Notes under the pieces: generated by a model | Told to the model about the DNA's origin: nothing | The model's input: only the letters and a program-made list of their open reading frames with translations | Databases searched by the model: none | Program-made: the position numbers and the translations under genes | Shown here: one piece after another, positions 7,690 through 18,343 of the stretch | Layout: every line of letters begins with the position of its first letter | How positions within the stretch are numbered: the stretch's first letter is position 1 | Source of the DNA: a virus | DNA length: 47,905 nt | Virus record (IMG/VR): IMGVR_UViG_3300042894_002669 | Location: 1-47,905 of that record | Strand: one strand, 5' to 3'

Positions 7690-10600
7690 ATGCCAAGTAC
7701 GTTTCCTTTTTATAACCAAGGTTCTCCAACACCTACCTCAAAGAACACAATAAACAATATTGCTGGTACAGTTACTGATAGTGGTATACGAGATTTTTTA
7801 TTGAAGTTAAATATTGGTGGTTCATCAACACCTCCAACAATGTTTTACAACATTACACCAACTGGTGTTATAAGTCCTAAGATTGGTGAACCTTTACTAG
7901 ATACATCAGTAAATAATAATATCAACCAAACTCCATTATATTCACCAATTGAACAATATGGAATTACATGGAAAAATGTTCAAAATATAAATCTTAATCA
8001 ATTTCAAAATACTTCAACAACAGCTGATGATTTAATTGATTTACCAGATTATATACCACAAAGCACAAATGGACCAATAAATAATAGTTCAAGTACTTTT
8101 ACTTTTGGTAATACTTATTTTCCATTGGGTGCTAGTAGTGTTTTATATCCTAATAAACCTAATGAAGATATTGAAAATTTTGGATTATTAGCTAAAACAA
8201 CATATGCTGATTTTAAAAACCTTTCAACACTTAAAAATTTATATAATCCAACAGATTTAGAAGTTGATACATCAAAAGGTATTGATGACCCAAGTGTTAC
8301 TTTTAGTTATTTAGCAGCACATAAGAATGCTGTTCAAAATGAAGGATACTTAGACCAGAATGGTGCTTTGAATCAAGGTGGTGGTGCTGGTATTCAAGCT
8401 GCTAATATCATAGGTAGCGTTTTTAATGGTGGGTTAGGTATTGGTGGTAACGGTGCAGCAGCTACAAACTTTGATATTAGAAGTTCTTTGGTTGGTAGAG
8501 TACTTGGTGCTACTGGTACTATAAAAGATACTAACTTAGGTATTATTGGTGGTCAACAACTAGCTTTATCATTAGCGAATAATGCAGCATTTAATGTTCA
8601 ACAAGATATTTTAGGTAAATTAAATATTCAAGATAATGTTTTAAGTCTTATAAAAGGGAATGGATTAGCTGGGTTTAGACCTAATTATCAAATTACAGTA
8701 CCCTCTAGTGGTGTTGGAAAGTTTTTTGAGGGTGCTGGTAAGATTTTAGGTTTTACGCTCCCTAGGAGCTTTATTAGCGATGATGCATCTATTTTTGCTA
8801 GTGAGAATGGTTATACTGAAAATATTCAAAGAGCGAATGCTTTAATTGTGAATACTGGTAAAGGTCAATTTGTAAGTCTTATTAAAAATGCAACTGCAAG
8901 TATTCAAGGTACTGGTGGTTACGATGACCCTACATATCAACCATTTAGAAGTGGTTACGCACCAGGTTACACAGACAGTAAAGGTATAAAACAAATCAAT
9001 GGTGATAATATATATGCTTACAGCAATGGTTTTGGTAATTTAATTAATCCATTAGATTCATGTGATGGTGTTATTCCAGATTTAAGTTTCCAAAGAGAGA
9101 TAAAAGCTGAATCATCTGGTTTTAAAAGCTTTGATGATTACCAAGATAGTCAAAATAATATAAATTACGTTGCTAAAACATGGGCTTCTAAAGCTGAAAA
9201 TGCTGTTAATACAACAGCAGATGGTGAAATTAATGATTTTTATTCAACAACATATGGAGTTAAGAAATCATTATTAGATAAAACTCAAAAATTATTTGAT
9301 AGTACTGGTATGTTAAATATGGTATCAGCTAAAGGTAATATTGGTGTTACACCTTCACAAATTCAAACTACCAACGGTGGTGGTATGTCCAAAGGTAGTG
9401 CTGTTCTTAAAAAAGAGTTATTCTCAAAAGAAGGTCTTTATGAAAAAAAGAAATTAGATGCTGAATCAACATATGCTAGAAGTTGGACAACACATGATAG
9501 ATACGATAAAGTATCTAAATTGATTAGACATAGAGGTTTAGACCCTATAGTACCTTACAGACACCAAATGGAAGGTAGTGTATTGGATGATAATGGTTTT
9601 GTTAAGATAGCACCATATGTTGATGTTGTTGAAGACCCAAAGAAATTTATGTTCTCAATTGAGAATTTAGCATGGAATGATGAATATTTTAATTTATTAC
9701 CATGTGAGAGAGGAACTGGTGATTTATTAACTGGTAAAAAAGGTAGGATAATGTGGTTTCCCCCATACGATATACAATTTAGTGAAAACAGTAGTGTTGA
9801 ATGGGAATCAAATAAGTTCATAGGTAGGGGTGAATCTGTATACACTTACAGTAACACCGAGAGAAGTGGTACGTTATCATTCAAGGTAGTTGTTGACCAT
9901 TCAACATATACCAACACATTTTCTGGAAATAGAGGTGGTAATAATTTGAGTCCAGATGATAACTATGTTGCATCATTCTTTGCTGGTGAAATTTCACCAG
10001 ATGCATCATTTAGTGATAAAATGACAAGCTACGAATTAGATGAAGTATTATTACAATACACCCCAACTCCAGAAGTTCAAAATGCTGAAAATGTTAAAAA
10101 ACCAACAGATACATTAAATCTTTATTTCCCAAATGATGTTTATACTTATTATGCAAACTATGAAGATGGTATTGGTGGTGGTATTGGGTATGTTGCTGGG
10201 CAAGAAACTAGTAAAAGAAATTATAATGATGATACTGATTTTGGATTAAACGCTAAAAATACATTCAAAGGGGTTACTTATTCATCATTTACTGAAACAG
10301 CAACGGCAATAGCTGTATATTTAGCTAAAAAAGAGAATGCTGGTATAATAGTTAATGTAAAAGGTTCAGCAAGTGTACCAGGTCAGAATACAGCCAATGA
10401 TTCATTAGCTAGTAAAAGAGCTAATACAGCTATTGCTATATTAAAAGCTTCTTTTACAGCTGCTGGGATTAAAGATGTTGATAAAAAAGTTAAGAAAATA
10501 CCAAATATAGTAGAAGAAAAAGGTTGTGATGCCACTGATAAGGACCAAAACGATATATCTTGTAAACAAGCTAGGAAAGCTATTGTTAGTTTTGATATTG

Positions 10601-11772
10601 ATTATAATTTGATTGCTGATAAAACTAATTTTACATTAATAAAGACAACAACACCAGTCACAACTAAAAATCCATTTTATGGTGAGTGTAGTTTTTTTGA
10701 AAAACTAAAAGAAACTGATAGTTTTATTTTTGATAAATTCAGAGATAAAATTAAGTATTTCCACCCAGCTTTCCATTCAACAACACCAGAAGGGTTGAAT
10801 TCTAGGTTAACATTTTTATTACAATGTACTAGACAAGGACCAACACTTGAAAAACAAGGTGCTAACAATTTAGCTTTTGGTAGACCTCCAGTTTGTATTC
10901 TTAGGATTGGTGATTTTTATAACACCAAGATTGTTATAGATAGTATTTCTATTGACTACGAACCACTAGTTTGGGATTTAAACCCAGAAGGTATTGGTGT
11001 TCAACCAATGATTGCTAATGTTAATATGTCATTCAAGTTTATTGGTGGTTCTACATTGTTAGGTCCAATAAATAAATTACAAAATGCGTTATCATTTAAT
11101 TATTTTGCCAACACACAAGTGTATGATGTTAGAGCTGATTATTTATCTAAGGTTAAAAATCCAGCAAATAGTAAAAAACCTAATAGTGATTATGAATTAC
11201 ATAATACAGCATTTGATGATTATAATAATGATTTAAATAAAGGTGTTAGTGCTAGTTCTGGTGAAACAAAAACTGAAATTATTGATTCTAATCAAGTTAA
11301 AGGTAGTGATGTTGCAACCGATAGTGTTCAAGAAACTAAAGAAATAACCCCACAATATAAAGTTGGTGTTTTTTCGGCTACTTTTATTTCTGATACTGAT
11401 TATGAATTTTTAGTAGAAGTTAATTATAAGGTTTATGAAACAGCAACTGGTGACTTCGTAGATGTAACACCGACTATACTTGAATCACTTTATACAGATT
11501 CTGATGGTTCAGCTTCTGGATTTAAATTATCAATAAAAGATATTAATAGTTCAGAAATTTATGAACAAGCAATAATAACAACAAGTTTTATTGGTTTTAC
11601 AACAAAAGGTACACCAGATTCTATTTTCGAAATTCCTAAAAAACCAACTAAAAACTCAACTTCTGAAGGTATTTTTGATTCTTTAGGTAAAGAAACATTT
11701 GAAATATCAATAAGTAGAACAACAAAAACAACTTCAGATGTAATAAGTAAAAGAAATATTAAATTAATTTAA
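7690..11772 (+). CDS. Large baseplate protein with CIS-tube-like and OmpA-like domains
   Basis: A 1360-residue protein. The first 640 residues are Asn/Gly-rich and unrecognised. Around residues 650-740 there is a segment (RIMWFPPYDIQFSENSSVEW, then ERSGTLSFKVVVDH) resembling the N-terminal domain of contractile-injection-system tube/baseplate proteins. Residues about 860-970 resemble an OmpA-like peptidoglycan-binding domain (VNVKGSASVPGQN, then SLASKRANTAIAIL). Residues about 1015-1140 (TPEGLNSRLTFL, FGRPPVCILRIGDFYNTK, MSFKFIGG) look like a second hub-type beta domain. The role is probably part of the baseplate that joins tube and spike and may touch the cell wall. It heads an operon: the next gene starts 3 bases later. 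Exact T4 counterpart uncertain. Confidence 0.65.
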   Translation: MPSTFPFYNQGSPTPTSKNTINNIAGTVTDSGIRDFLLKLNIGGSSTPPTMFYNITPTGVISPKIGEPLLDTSVNNNINQTPLYSPIEQYGITWKNVQNINLNQFQNTSTTADDLIDLPDYIPQSTNGPINNSSSTFTFGNTYFPLGASSVLYPNKPNEDIENFGLLAKTTYADFKNLSTLKNLYNPTDLEVDTSKGIDDPSVTFSYLAAHKNAVQNEGYLDQNGALNQGGGAGIQAANIIGSVFNGGLGIGGNGAAATNFDIRSSLVGRVLGATGTIKDTNLGIIGGQQLALSLANNAAFNVQQDILGKLNIQDNVLSLIKGNGLAGFRPNYQITVPSSGVGKFFEGAGKILGFTLPRSFISDDASIFASENGYTENIQRANALIVNTGKGQFVSLIKNATASIQGTGGYDDPTYQPFRSGYAPGYTDSKGIKQINGDNIYAYSNGFGNLINPLDSCDGVIPDLSFQREIKAESSGFKSFDDYQDSQNNINYVAKTWASKAENAVNTTADGEINDFYSTTYGVKKSLLDKTQKLFDSTGMLNMVSAKGNIGVTPSQIQTTNGGGMSKGSAVLKKELFSKEGLYEKKKLDAESTYARSWTTHDRYDKVSKLIRHRGLDPIVPYRHQMEGSVLDDNGFVKIAPYVDVVEDPKKFMFSIENLAWNDEYFNLLPCERGTGDLLTGKKGRIMWFPPYDIQFSENSSVEWESNKFIGRGESVYTYSNTERSGTLSFKVVVDHSTYTNTFSGNRGGNNLSPDDNYVASFFAGEISPDASFSDKMTSYELDEVLLQYTPTPEVQNAENVKKPTDTLNLYFPNDVYTYYANYEDGIGGGIGYVAGQETSKRNYNDDTDFGLNAKNTFKGVTYSSFTETATAIAVYLAKKENAGIIVNVKGSASVPGQNTANDSLASKRANTAIAILKASFTAAGIKDVDKKVKKIPNIVEEKGCDATDKDQNDISCKQARKAIVSFDIDYNLIADKTNFTLIKTTTPVTTKNPFYGECSFFEKLKETDSFIFDKFRDKIKYFHPAFHSTTPEGLNSRLTFLLQCTRQGPTLEKQGANNLAFGRPPVCILRIGDFYNTKIVIDSISIDYEPLVWDLNPEGIGVQPMIANVNMSFKFIGGSTLLGPINKLQNALSFNYFANTQVYDVRADYLSKVKNPANSKKPNSDYELHNTAFDDYNNDLNKGVSASSGETKTEIIDSNQVKGSDVATDSVQETKEITPQYKVGVFSATFISDTDYEFLVEVNYKVYETATGDFVDVTPTILESLYTDSDGSASGFKLSIKDINSSEIYEQAIITTSFIGFTTKGTPDSIFEIPKKPTKNSTSEGIFDSLGKETFEISISRTTKTTSDVISKRNIKLI

Positions 11773-11774
11773 AA

Positions 11775-12095
11775 ATGGCAGTATATTATGACCGTTACGG
11801 TAAGTTCAGAGGGAATGCAAATATGAAGCCAGTAGTTGGTATAAAAATACCTACAGCTTCAACAGATAAACAAGTAGTTTACAAACAAGGTTTAAGTAGA
11901 CTTGACAAATTAAGTAATATGTATTATCTTAATCCGTATAGCGGATGGTTAATAATGCTTGCTAACCCACAATTTGGTGGTTTAGAATTCAATATACCAG
12001 ACATGACACAGATAAGAATTCCTTATCCATTGGAAGATGCTATGCAAAGATACATAACAGAAATAAACAATCATATAACATTATATGGCGAATAA
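11775..12095 (+). CDS. T4 gp53-like baseplate wedge protein
   Basis: A 106-residue protein. The centre, MYYLNPYSGWLIMLANPQFG, followed by a predicted beta part ending RIPYPLEDAMQRYI, resembles the compact part of gp53/LysM-like baseplate wedge proteins (a Tyr/Trp-rich helix, then an I-x-IP strand). It starts 3 bases after the previous gene and its last 11 bases overlap the next gene (ATGGCGAATAA shared), implying translational coupling within the baseplate operon. Family call moderate. Confidence 0.6.
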   Translation: MAVYYDRYGKFRGNANMKPVVGIKIPTASTDKQVVYKQGLSRLDKLSNMYYLNPYSGWLIMLANPQFGGLEFNIPDMTQIRIPYPLEDAMQRYITEINNHITLYGE

Positions 12096-15000
12096 CAGAA
12101 TTGGATGTAGTGCTGGTAAAACTAGTCTTATAGACCCAAATAACTTCTCTGGACAAGGTTCATCTGATAATATATCAGTACCTTTAGAGGATTTAAATAT
12201 ATCAGTACAACTATCAACATTTAAAAAGGGTAGAACATTACTTACAGCTTCAAAAGGTGTTACATCAACGGAAAGTTCAAAAACTGTTGCGGTTACATTT
12301 ATTGAGGGTACTGAAGTTAATGGTCAGAAAGTTTTAACATCAAAATTCACTGATTTAACAACTGTATTTGATAAGAATAATGATAGTAGTGAGAATCTAG
12401 GTATAACTAATATTGATGTTGACTTCAACTCATCATATGCACCTATGATTACCATAAACTTTTTAGACCTTAGAGGGAGTAGTATTTTCCAAAATGAATC
12501 TCAATTAAATAACAATGAGAATAAATACTCAGTATTTTTTCAATTACCATATCCATTATATGAATTGGAGATAAAAGGGTATTATGGTCAACCAGTTAAG
12601 TATTGTCTACATATGACAAAATTTAATTCTAAATTCAATGCTCAAACTGGTAATTTTGAGATTACAGCTAACTTCATAGGTTATACATATGCTATGTTAT
12701 CTGATATGTTATTAGGTATCCTTAAGGCCATGCCTTACACTAGAAGAGGTGTTGATAAATACAAAGCAATTAAAGCTGAAGACCCAAAAGTTTTAAATCT
12801 AAATGAATTAATGATTGAAATTGGTTTACTAGATACTCATTTAGAAAAAATTGGTGCTAGCGACCCAGACGCTGGTAGGTTAAAAGTATTAAAAGAAATG
12901 TTAGTTGATTTAGAGTTAATGAAAACTACTATTAATAATTTTGGTAAAAGTATTGACTATAACACAGAAAAAAATGATTATGAAGCTTATAGGTTTATTG
13001 TAATACAAAATCATACAAGAGATTTAGTTACTAACTACGAAGATAATATAACAAATAATGTTAAAGAATATAATAAAAAAAATACTAACGTAAGTGGGTC
13101 TTATAGTTTAGTTGAAAGTGATTTTAATAATGTAGTTGTATTATTAATATATGATAAATCATTGAATGTTTTAGATGAAAGCACAACACCAAAATATTCT
13201 GATATTTCTGATAGAAGAGGTAATATAAATGATGTTACGCTTAAATTTAACACATACAATATGACTAGTTTATTTCAAAAAATAAACGATAAAAAACAAG
13301 AGATTGAAAAAGAAATTAGTATTACCGAAAATAAATTAGCGATTACAATTAGAAAAACACTTTCAGATGGTTTAGGTTTTGAATCTACAATTAGAAATGT
13401 TGTTAACTGTTTTACAGTAGCGGTAGAAGTTTTTCTTTCAATTATTTATGATGTATCTAAAGAAGCTGAAGAAGATAAAACAAAATTAAGAAAAGCAGAA
13501 TTAAAAAACGCATTTAAAAAACCAGACAGTTCAGATTTTAAAACTGAATTTGTGGAAAAATTTTATCCATGGCCAGATTATAGAGAAGATTCATCTGATG
13601 GTTTTAAAGAAAAATATTTAGGTGCTTATGGTGTTCTTAAAAACCCAAGAAATGTTACTGAATTAGAATTTATTGATGATTTATATAATGGGTTTATTAC
13701 AGCAAAAGAAAAAGAAAATGAAGCTCTTTTAGAATTTAATCAAATAAATAAATTATGGATTCCGATAAATGCTTTTGATACTAAATTATATAATGATAAA
13801 GAACCATATTCTAGAATATCTAATGCGTCTAATGTTGATGATGTTTTAAGACTTATACTACTTAGAGCAACAACATTTATTGGTTACACAAATAATGAAA
13901 CTTTTTTAGAAACAACTCCAGATTTTATTAATAAAATGGCTGAATCAGAAGCCAAAGCGATTATAAATACTAATAATTTATCACCACAAACAAAACAAGG
14001 TGTGAAAGATAAATTTGTTAATTTAGCTACTAATTATTATTTACTTACAAATATAACTGGTTCTATAAATACTATAGGTGACCCAATAACACCACCAAGA
14101 ACAAAAACACCAACAGTTGTTAAAACATCAATAGCTGACCGTAATAATTATTATTATGATTATATTTTTAGTGGTCCAGAGTTAAGAAATTTAACCCCAG
14201 GTACAACAGATAGAGAACACCAAAGAGTTATACCTTTATCTAATGGTTTTACTGGTAATTGGGAATACGATGTAAATAAATTACGTAAACGTGGTGAAAC
14301 GGATGTATTTTTAACTAATTACGCAAATTATAACCCATCAGCAATCGGAAGATACAATTCAACATATAAAGAAGGTGATGGTGGTAGATATATTTCATTC
14401 TTACCATTAACCGAATATGATAAGTTTAAAGATATGGGGTTAATTGATGACGTTGGTCAATCAAATAATACTATTTTATTGAGTAATTTAAAAAATAGAA
14501 CGGGTTATAATGTTTTTGGTGGTCAATATGGTATACAAGATTTTGTTAATTTAGATTGGGAGGTTACTGGTTTACAAGGTTTACCATCTAGATTCGTTTT
14601 TTACTCAGATGATGTATATGATATTAACGGACGACCAATTAATTCAAATACATTAAATTTTAATAGGAATGATTCTGGGATTCAGAGACACCAACCTTTT
14701 GATACGTATTATTTAGCACATTCATATACTGCTAGCGTAATAGATGTAATAGCTCCAAGACCTACGATAGTTCCATTTATAAAAACAGTAACAATACCAA
14801 CAACAACAATATTAATTTCTGAACTTACTGGTGTGGCTGACCCAAAAACTAGTCAATTTGATAGTAGTAAAAAATTACATAAAAATTTTAAAAATAATAG
14901 AATAATTTTTAAAAATTATAATGATAGAACTAAATTAGATTATTCATATCCATATATTGAACAAAGATATTCATATAAATTAAGCACATTTGGTACTGAA

Positions 15001-17646
15001 GAAATTGACACTACATTTAGTTTATTCGGTAGTAAATTATATTATGCTCAAAGAACTGATAACCATGCAAAAGCTTTATTATTTCTAAACACATTACCAT
15101 TCAATGGTCAATCGTTTGAGAAACCAGAGATAATAAATATGTTTAATAAGGTAGGTGGATTTATAAGAGCACCAAGACTTTGGTGTGCCTATGTTGGTGG
15201 TTTAATATGGAGACAAAGACAATTTAATGGTACTACTGGAATGTTTAAAGACCCAATAAACTGGGTTATTGAGACTGGTAGTACAACTTATTTCGGTTAT
15301 GATTCACCAGGTCAAAATGATGATTTTAGATTTATTAGAGGTAGAAATACTGGTTCATATAAGGAAATGCATGAATTAATTATTCAAGGTGTGTTACCTA
15401 ACCAAGTTAGAAATGCCTTTGTTGATGAATTTGAAAAATTTGTCAATGGTACTAATGATTATATAATAAATTGGATAGATTTAAAGGAAAATTTAGAAAT
15501 ATATGATTCTGAAGCTGCTGGTAATAATTATGAAGAATTCAGAGATACGGTTAATAATATGTATTACCAAGCTTATTTTGGACCTAGTAAAAGTATAAAT
15601 AATGCTAATTATAATAAATTTAAAAATATTGATAAATATGCTGTTATAGTTCCAGTAGATTATTTAGCTAAAGGTATAGAAACGTATATGCATAATGATG
15701 CCTTATTTTTAGAGTTAGCTGGTGATGCATCAAATAATATTGCTATTAGTTATATTTTTACAGCAATGATGGAAGAAACTGTTATAACTAATTCTGGACC
15801 TAATATATGGGGTTATGAACTAGGTAAGATTTCTAATGATGGTAAGGTTGATATATTTTTAAAAGAAAAAAATATGCATGCGTATTTAGATAAAATGAAA
15901 TCAATTTTTACCGACTCTAAATTAACTGAAGAAGGATTAACAATTAAAAATAAACAAGATGTTTTTGGTACTGATAGTGATGAAGTTGTTAAATTACAAT
16001 TATATAGAACATGTAAGAATGTTTATGATAAGTGGATTGGTGGAGCAACGGATGGGAATAATATAATTTTCCAATGTGGTAATAGTGTTGATAATAGAAA
16101 TGAAAGAGATAAATTCTTAGCTAAAAAAAGAGGTGTTTCAGAACCAAAATTAATTGATAGTTTTAGGTTTGTTACTAGGTCTTTTAGAGATATCGGTGAT
16201 GATTTTTTCATTGACCCTAGACCAGTACATACTTATTTGAAAGATAACCCAAATTCTAGTTTTTATAGTGTTATAAGTGATTTATTAGCGGCTAATAATT
16301 TTGATTTTATTGCTTTACCATCATTTATAAATTATAATGACCCAAAAATTATGGAATCAATATTTGAACCATATTCATATCATGAAGCTGTTAGTGGTGG
16401 TACATGTGGACCAAGTTTCGTTTGTGTTTATGTTGGACAAAAATCTAAACATTTAGATTTTGCTGGTTCAGAATATAACAATGATGGTTTTGATATACAA
16501 TGTGGTAATGATGGTAATATGATTCAAAAATTACCGACTGATTTTACTATTAAAAATGAAACACATGAAAATAATGTGGCAGTATTTAAAGTTGCTTATT
16601 CACAACAAAACCAAAATATTTTCAAAGATATAATCTTAGACCAAAGTGAATTTACTGAAACTGAAGAATCACTTAAAATAATTGATGATATTTCTAAAAC
16701 TGGTTCAGAAAACCAAAGACATTTTGGTGGTCAAAACCTATATAGTGTTTATGGTGTTAGAAGTTATAAAGCTGAAGTTGAAATGATGGGTAATGCTATG
16801 ATTCAACCAATGATGTATTTTCAATTGGATAACATACCAATGTTCCATGGTGCATATATGATTACACATGTTAAACATAGTATCAAACCTAATTCTATGT
16901 CAACGAATTTTACTGGTGTTAGAATTAGACATCCAGAAACACCAATTCTTAAGGCTAACGAATTATATTTATCTTTATTGGAGAGTATATCAATTACAGC
17001 AACACCAACTAACCCAATAACAGCTGGTTGCCCTATAGCTCCTAATAAACAAGCATTTAAAACTAGTGGATTTGGGTTTAAAAGTAGTGTAAACACATGG
17101 TTATCTGGAGGTGGTAATACAAACCAAAAAGAATCAGTTAAAGGTCTTAAAAAAGTACCTTTCTTTTATGATTTGGTTACAAATAAATTAACAGCTGCTG
17201 GTACTTTTGCTTTAGCTCAAGGTGCACAAGAAGGTTTAGGTACACAACCAAGTTGTAAAAACCCAGGTAATATAGATGGTGGTACGTGTGGTGTGGCCAA
17301 TAGATTTGTACAATATACTAGTTGGGAAGAAGGTTGGAAAGCTTATAGTACTTATTTACAAAATAAATTACAAACTATTGGTACTTCTGCTGGTGCTAAA
17401 TTTGCTGATTGTTATGTTGGTGAATCTAACGTAACATTCCAATTAGCTGGTGTTAAATTTAACCCTAGTGGTCCATATAATAATACTGGTGGTAAACCAA
17501 CATTAAGACAATATATTAATGTTTATGCCCCATGGGGTGATGGTGCTAACAACCCAGCTAATTATATTGCTAATATTGCTGCAACAATGAAAGCATTCGG
17601 TTATGATATTAGTGTTGATGAACCAATGATTAATTATATTAAATAA
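12085..17646 (+). CDS. Giant baseplate hub protein with C-terminal peptidoglycan hydrolase
   Basis: An 1853-residue protein, among the longest in the window. The N-terminal 250 residues (VDFNSSYAPMITINFLDLRG, PLYELEIKGYYGQPVKYCL) look like a hub beta-barrel region, comparable in role to T4 gp27. The long middle is unrecognised. At about 1590-1640 (EMMGNAMIQPMMYFQLDN, ITHVKHSIKPN) a second hub-like beta segment occurs. From about 1690 there is a lysozyme/transglycosylase-like domain: TFALAQGAQEGLGTQ, the NPGNI motif, SWEEGWKAYSTYL, and an Ala-rich helical end. The arrangement parallels T4 gp5/gp27, where a cell-wall enzyme sits on the tail tip. The likely catalytic Glu is in AQGAQEG. It overlaps the previous gene by 11 bases. 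Confidence 0.65.
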   Translation: MANNRIGCSAGKTSLIDPNNFSGQGSSDNISVPLEDLNISVQLSTFKKGRTLLTASKGVTSTESSKTVAVTFIEGTEVNGQKVLTSKFTDLTTVFDKNNDSSENLGITNIDVDFNSSYAPMITINFLDLRGSSIFQNESQLNNNENKYSVFFQLPYPLYELEIKGYYGQPVKYCLHMTKFNSKFNAQTGNFEITANFIGYTYAMLSDMLLGILKAMPYTRRGVDKYKAIKAEDPKVLNLNELMIEIGLLDTHLEKIGASDPDAGRLKVLKEMLVDLELMKTTINNFGKSIDYNTEKNDYEAYRFIVIQNHTRDLVTNYEDNITNNVKEYNKKNTNVSGSYSLVESDFNNVVVLLIYDKSLNVLDESTTPKYSDISDRRGNINDVTLKFNTYNMTSLFQKINDKKQEIEKEISITENKLAITIRKTLSDGLGFESTIRNVVNCFTVAVEVFLSIIYDVSKEAEEDKTKLRKAELKNAFKKPDSSDFKTEFVEKFYPWPDYREDSSDGFKEKYLGAYGVLKNPRNVTELEFIDDLYNGFITAKEKENEALLEFNQINKLWIPINAFDTKLYNDKEPYSRISNASNVDDVLRLILLRATTFIGYTNNETFLETTPDFINKMAESEAKAIINTNNLSPQTKQGVKDKFVNLATNYYLLTNITGSINTIGDPITPPRTKTPTVVKTSIADRNNYYYDYIFSGPELRNLTPGTTDREHQRVIPLSNGFTGNWEYDVNKLRKRGETDVFLTNYANYNPSAIGRYNSTYKEGDGGRYISFLPLTEYDKFKDMGLIDDVGQSNNTILLSNLKNRTGYNVFGGQYGIQDFVNLDWEVTGLQGLPSRFVFYSDDVYDINGRPINSNTLNFNRNDSGIQRHQPFDTYYLAHSYTASVIDVIAPRPTIVPFIKTVTIPTTTILISELTGVADPKTSQFDSSKKLHKNFKNNRIIFKNYNDRTKLDYSYPYIEQRYSYKLSTFGTEEIDTTFSLFGSKLYYAQRTDNHAKALLFLNTLPFNGQSFEKPEIINMFNKVGGFIRAPRLWCAYVGGLIWRQRQFNGTTGMFKDPINWVIETGSTTYFGYDSPGQNDDFRFIRGRNTGSYKEMHELIIQGVLPNQVRNAFVDEFEKFVNGTNDYIINWIDLKENLEIYDSEAAGNNYEEFRDTVNNMYYQAYFGPSKSINNANYNKFKNIDKYAVIVPVDYLAKGIETYMHNDALFLELAGDASNNIAISYIFTAMMEETVITNSGPNIWGYELGKISNDGKVDIFLKEKNMHAYLDKMKSIFTDSKLTEEGLTIKNKQDVFGTDSDEVVKLQLYRTCKNVYDKWIGGATDGNNIIFQCGNSVDNRNERDKFLAKKRGVSEPKLIDSFRFVTRSFRDIGDDFFIDPRPVHTYLKDNPNSSFYSVISDLLAANNFDFIALPSFINYNDPKIMESIFEPYSYHEAVSGGTCGPSFVCVYVGQKSKHLDFAGSEYNNDGFDIQCGNDGNMIQKLPTDFTIKNETHENNVAVFKVAYSQQNQNIFKDIILDQSEFTETEESLKIIDDISKTGSENQRHFGGQNLYSVYGVRSYKAEVEMMGNAMIQPMMYFQLDNIPMFHGAYMITHVKHSIKPNSMSTNFTGVRIRHPETPILKANELYLSLLESISITATPTNPITAGCPIAPNKQAFKTSGFGFKSSVNTWLSGGGNTNQKESVKGLKKVPFFYDLVTNKLTAAGTFALAQGAQEGLGTQPSCKNPGNIDGGTCGVANRFVQYTSWEEGWKAYSTYLQNKLQTIGTSAGAKFADCYVGESNVTFQLAGVKFNPSGPYNNTGGKPTLRQYINVYAPWGDGANNPANYIANIAATMKAFGYDISVDEPMINYIK

Positions 17647-17678
17647 TTTGTATTATTAAAATTATTTTAGTACCTTTG
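17647..17678 (+). promoter_or_regulatory. Possible Bacteroidota-type promoter
   Basis: TTTG at 17647-17650 and TACCTTTG at 17671-17678, start-to-start spacing 24, match the sigma-A pattern. The ATG at 17686 is only 7 bases beyond, so the mRNA would be nearly leaderless. Weaker than the other three because the -33 part is only TTTG. Confidence 0.45.
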
Positions 17679-17685
17679 TACTATT

Positions 17686-18318
17686 ATGGTAGCAAATATA
17701 GTTTCAAAAAATAGTGTGGATGTTTCACAAGACTTTAATGTGGTGGATTCTATTGATAAGATTATCTTAGGAATCCCTACATTAATAGTTGGTTTTGATT
17801 TAACCGAATCATTATATCCAGACTTCGATATTCTAGACATATGTGTTAAAGATGATATATATTGGACATTTAAAAAAATTGAAAAGAGAGATAAGTTCAA
17901 CGAAGATTTAGATTGGTTTATAACCAAAGTTTATTCTGATTTAATCAAAGATGTTAATTATCTATTTGTTGACCCAATATTATTAAAACCAAAAACACTA
18001 ATCAAAATAGTTAGAAAAATTTATAGTATTGAGAATTTAACAACATATGTATATAACGATATGTTATACATATATGGTGATAAAATAGTATTTGGTGTCG
18101 ATTTAAAATTATTTAAGTTTATTGGGTTTGATATTAAAAAATTAAAAGATAAAATTAATCACATTAGTACTGACTTTTTGGATGATGATGATGATGACAT
18201 ACTTATAGAATATAAAAACATTGTAGAAACACTAGGTAATTCAGTGCGATACATACCTTATTTATTCACTATAAGAAATGGACAAAAAAATACTACTAGC
18301 ATCTTTCATAATAAATAA
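17686..18318 (+). CDS. Hypothetical protein
   Basis: A 210-residue protein, not recognised. It is rich in Asp, Ile and Leu, with predicted alternating strands and helices and an acidic run of six Asp near residue 168. No signal peptide or membrane segment. Its 3' end overlaps the relic start of the next phage gene (MDKKILLASFIINK, reading from 18278). This indicates that the gene now at 19017 originally overlapped it, before an HNH endonuclease was inserted. It may have its own sigma-A-type promoter. Confidence 0.65.
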   Translation: MVANIVSKNSVDVSQDFNVVDSIDKIILGIPTLIVGFDLTESLYPDFDILDICVKDDIYWTFKKIEKRDKFNEDLDWFITKVYSDLIKDVNYLFVDPILLKPKTLIKIVRKIYSIENLTTYVYNDMLYIYGDKIVFGVDLKLFKFIGFDIKKLKDKINHISTDFLDDDDDDILIEYKNIVETLGNSVRYIPYLFTIRNGQKNTTSIFHNK

Positions 18319-18343
18319 AAATGACAGAAGAAGAAAAAATTAA
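18278..18343 (+). pseudogene. Relic 5' end of the gene now starting at 19017
   Basis: An ATG at 18278, in a different frame from the upstream gene, encodes MDKKILLASFIINK before running into the HNH gene. This aligns with MEKKTLLLATFIFNER at the start of the gene at 19017 (about 10 of 14 positions identical with one gap). I read it as the original start of that gene, cut off by the insertion. Confidence 0.7.
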
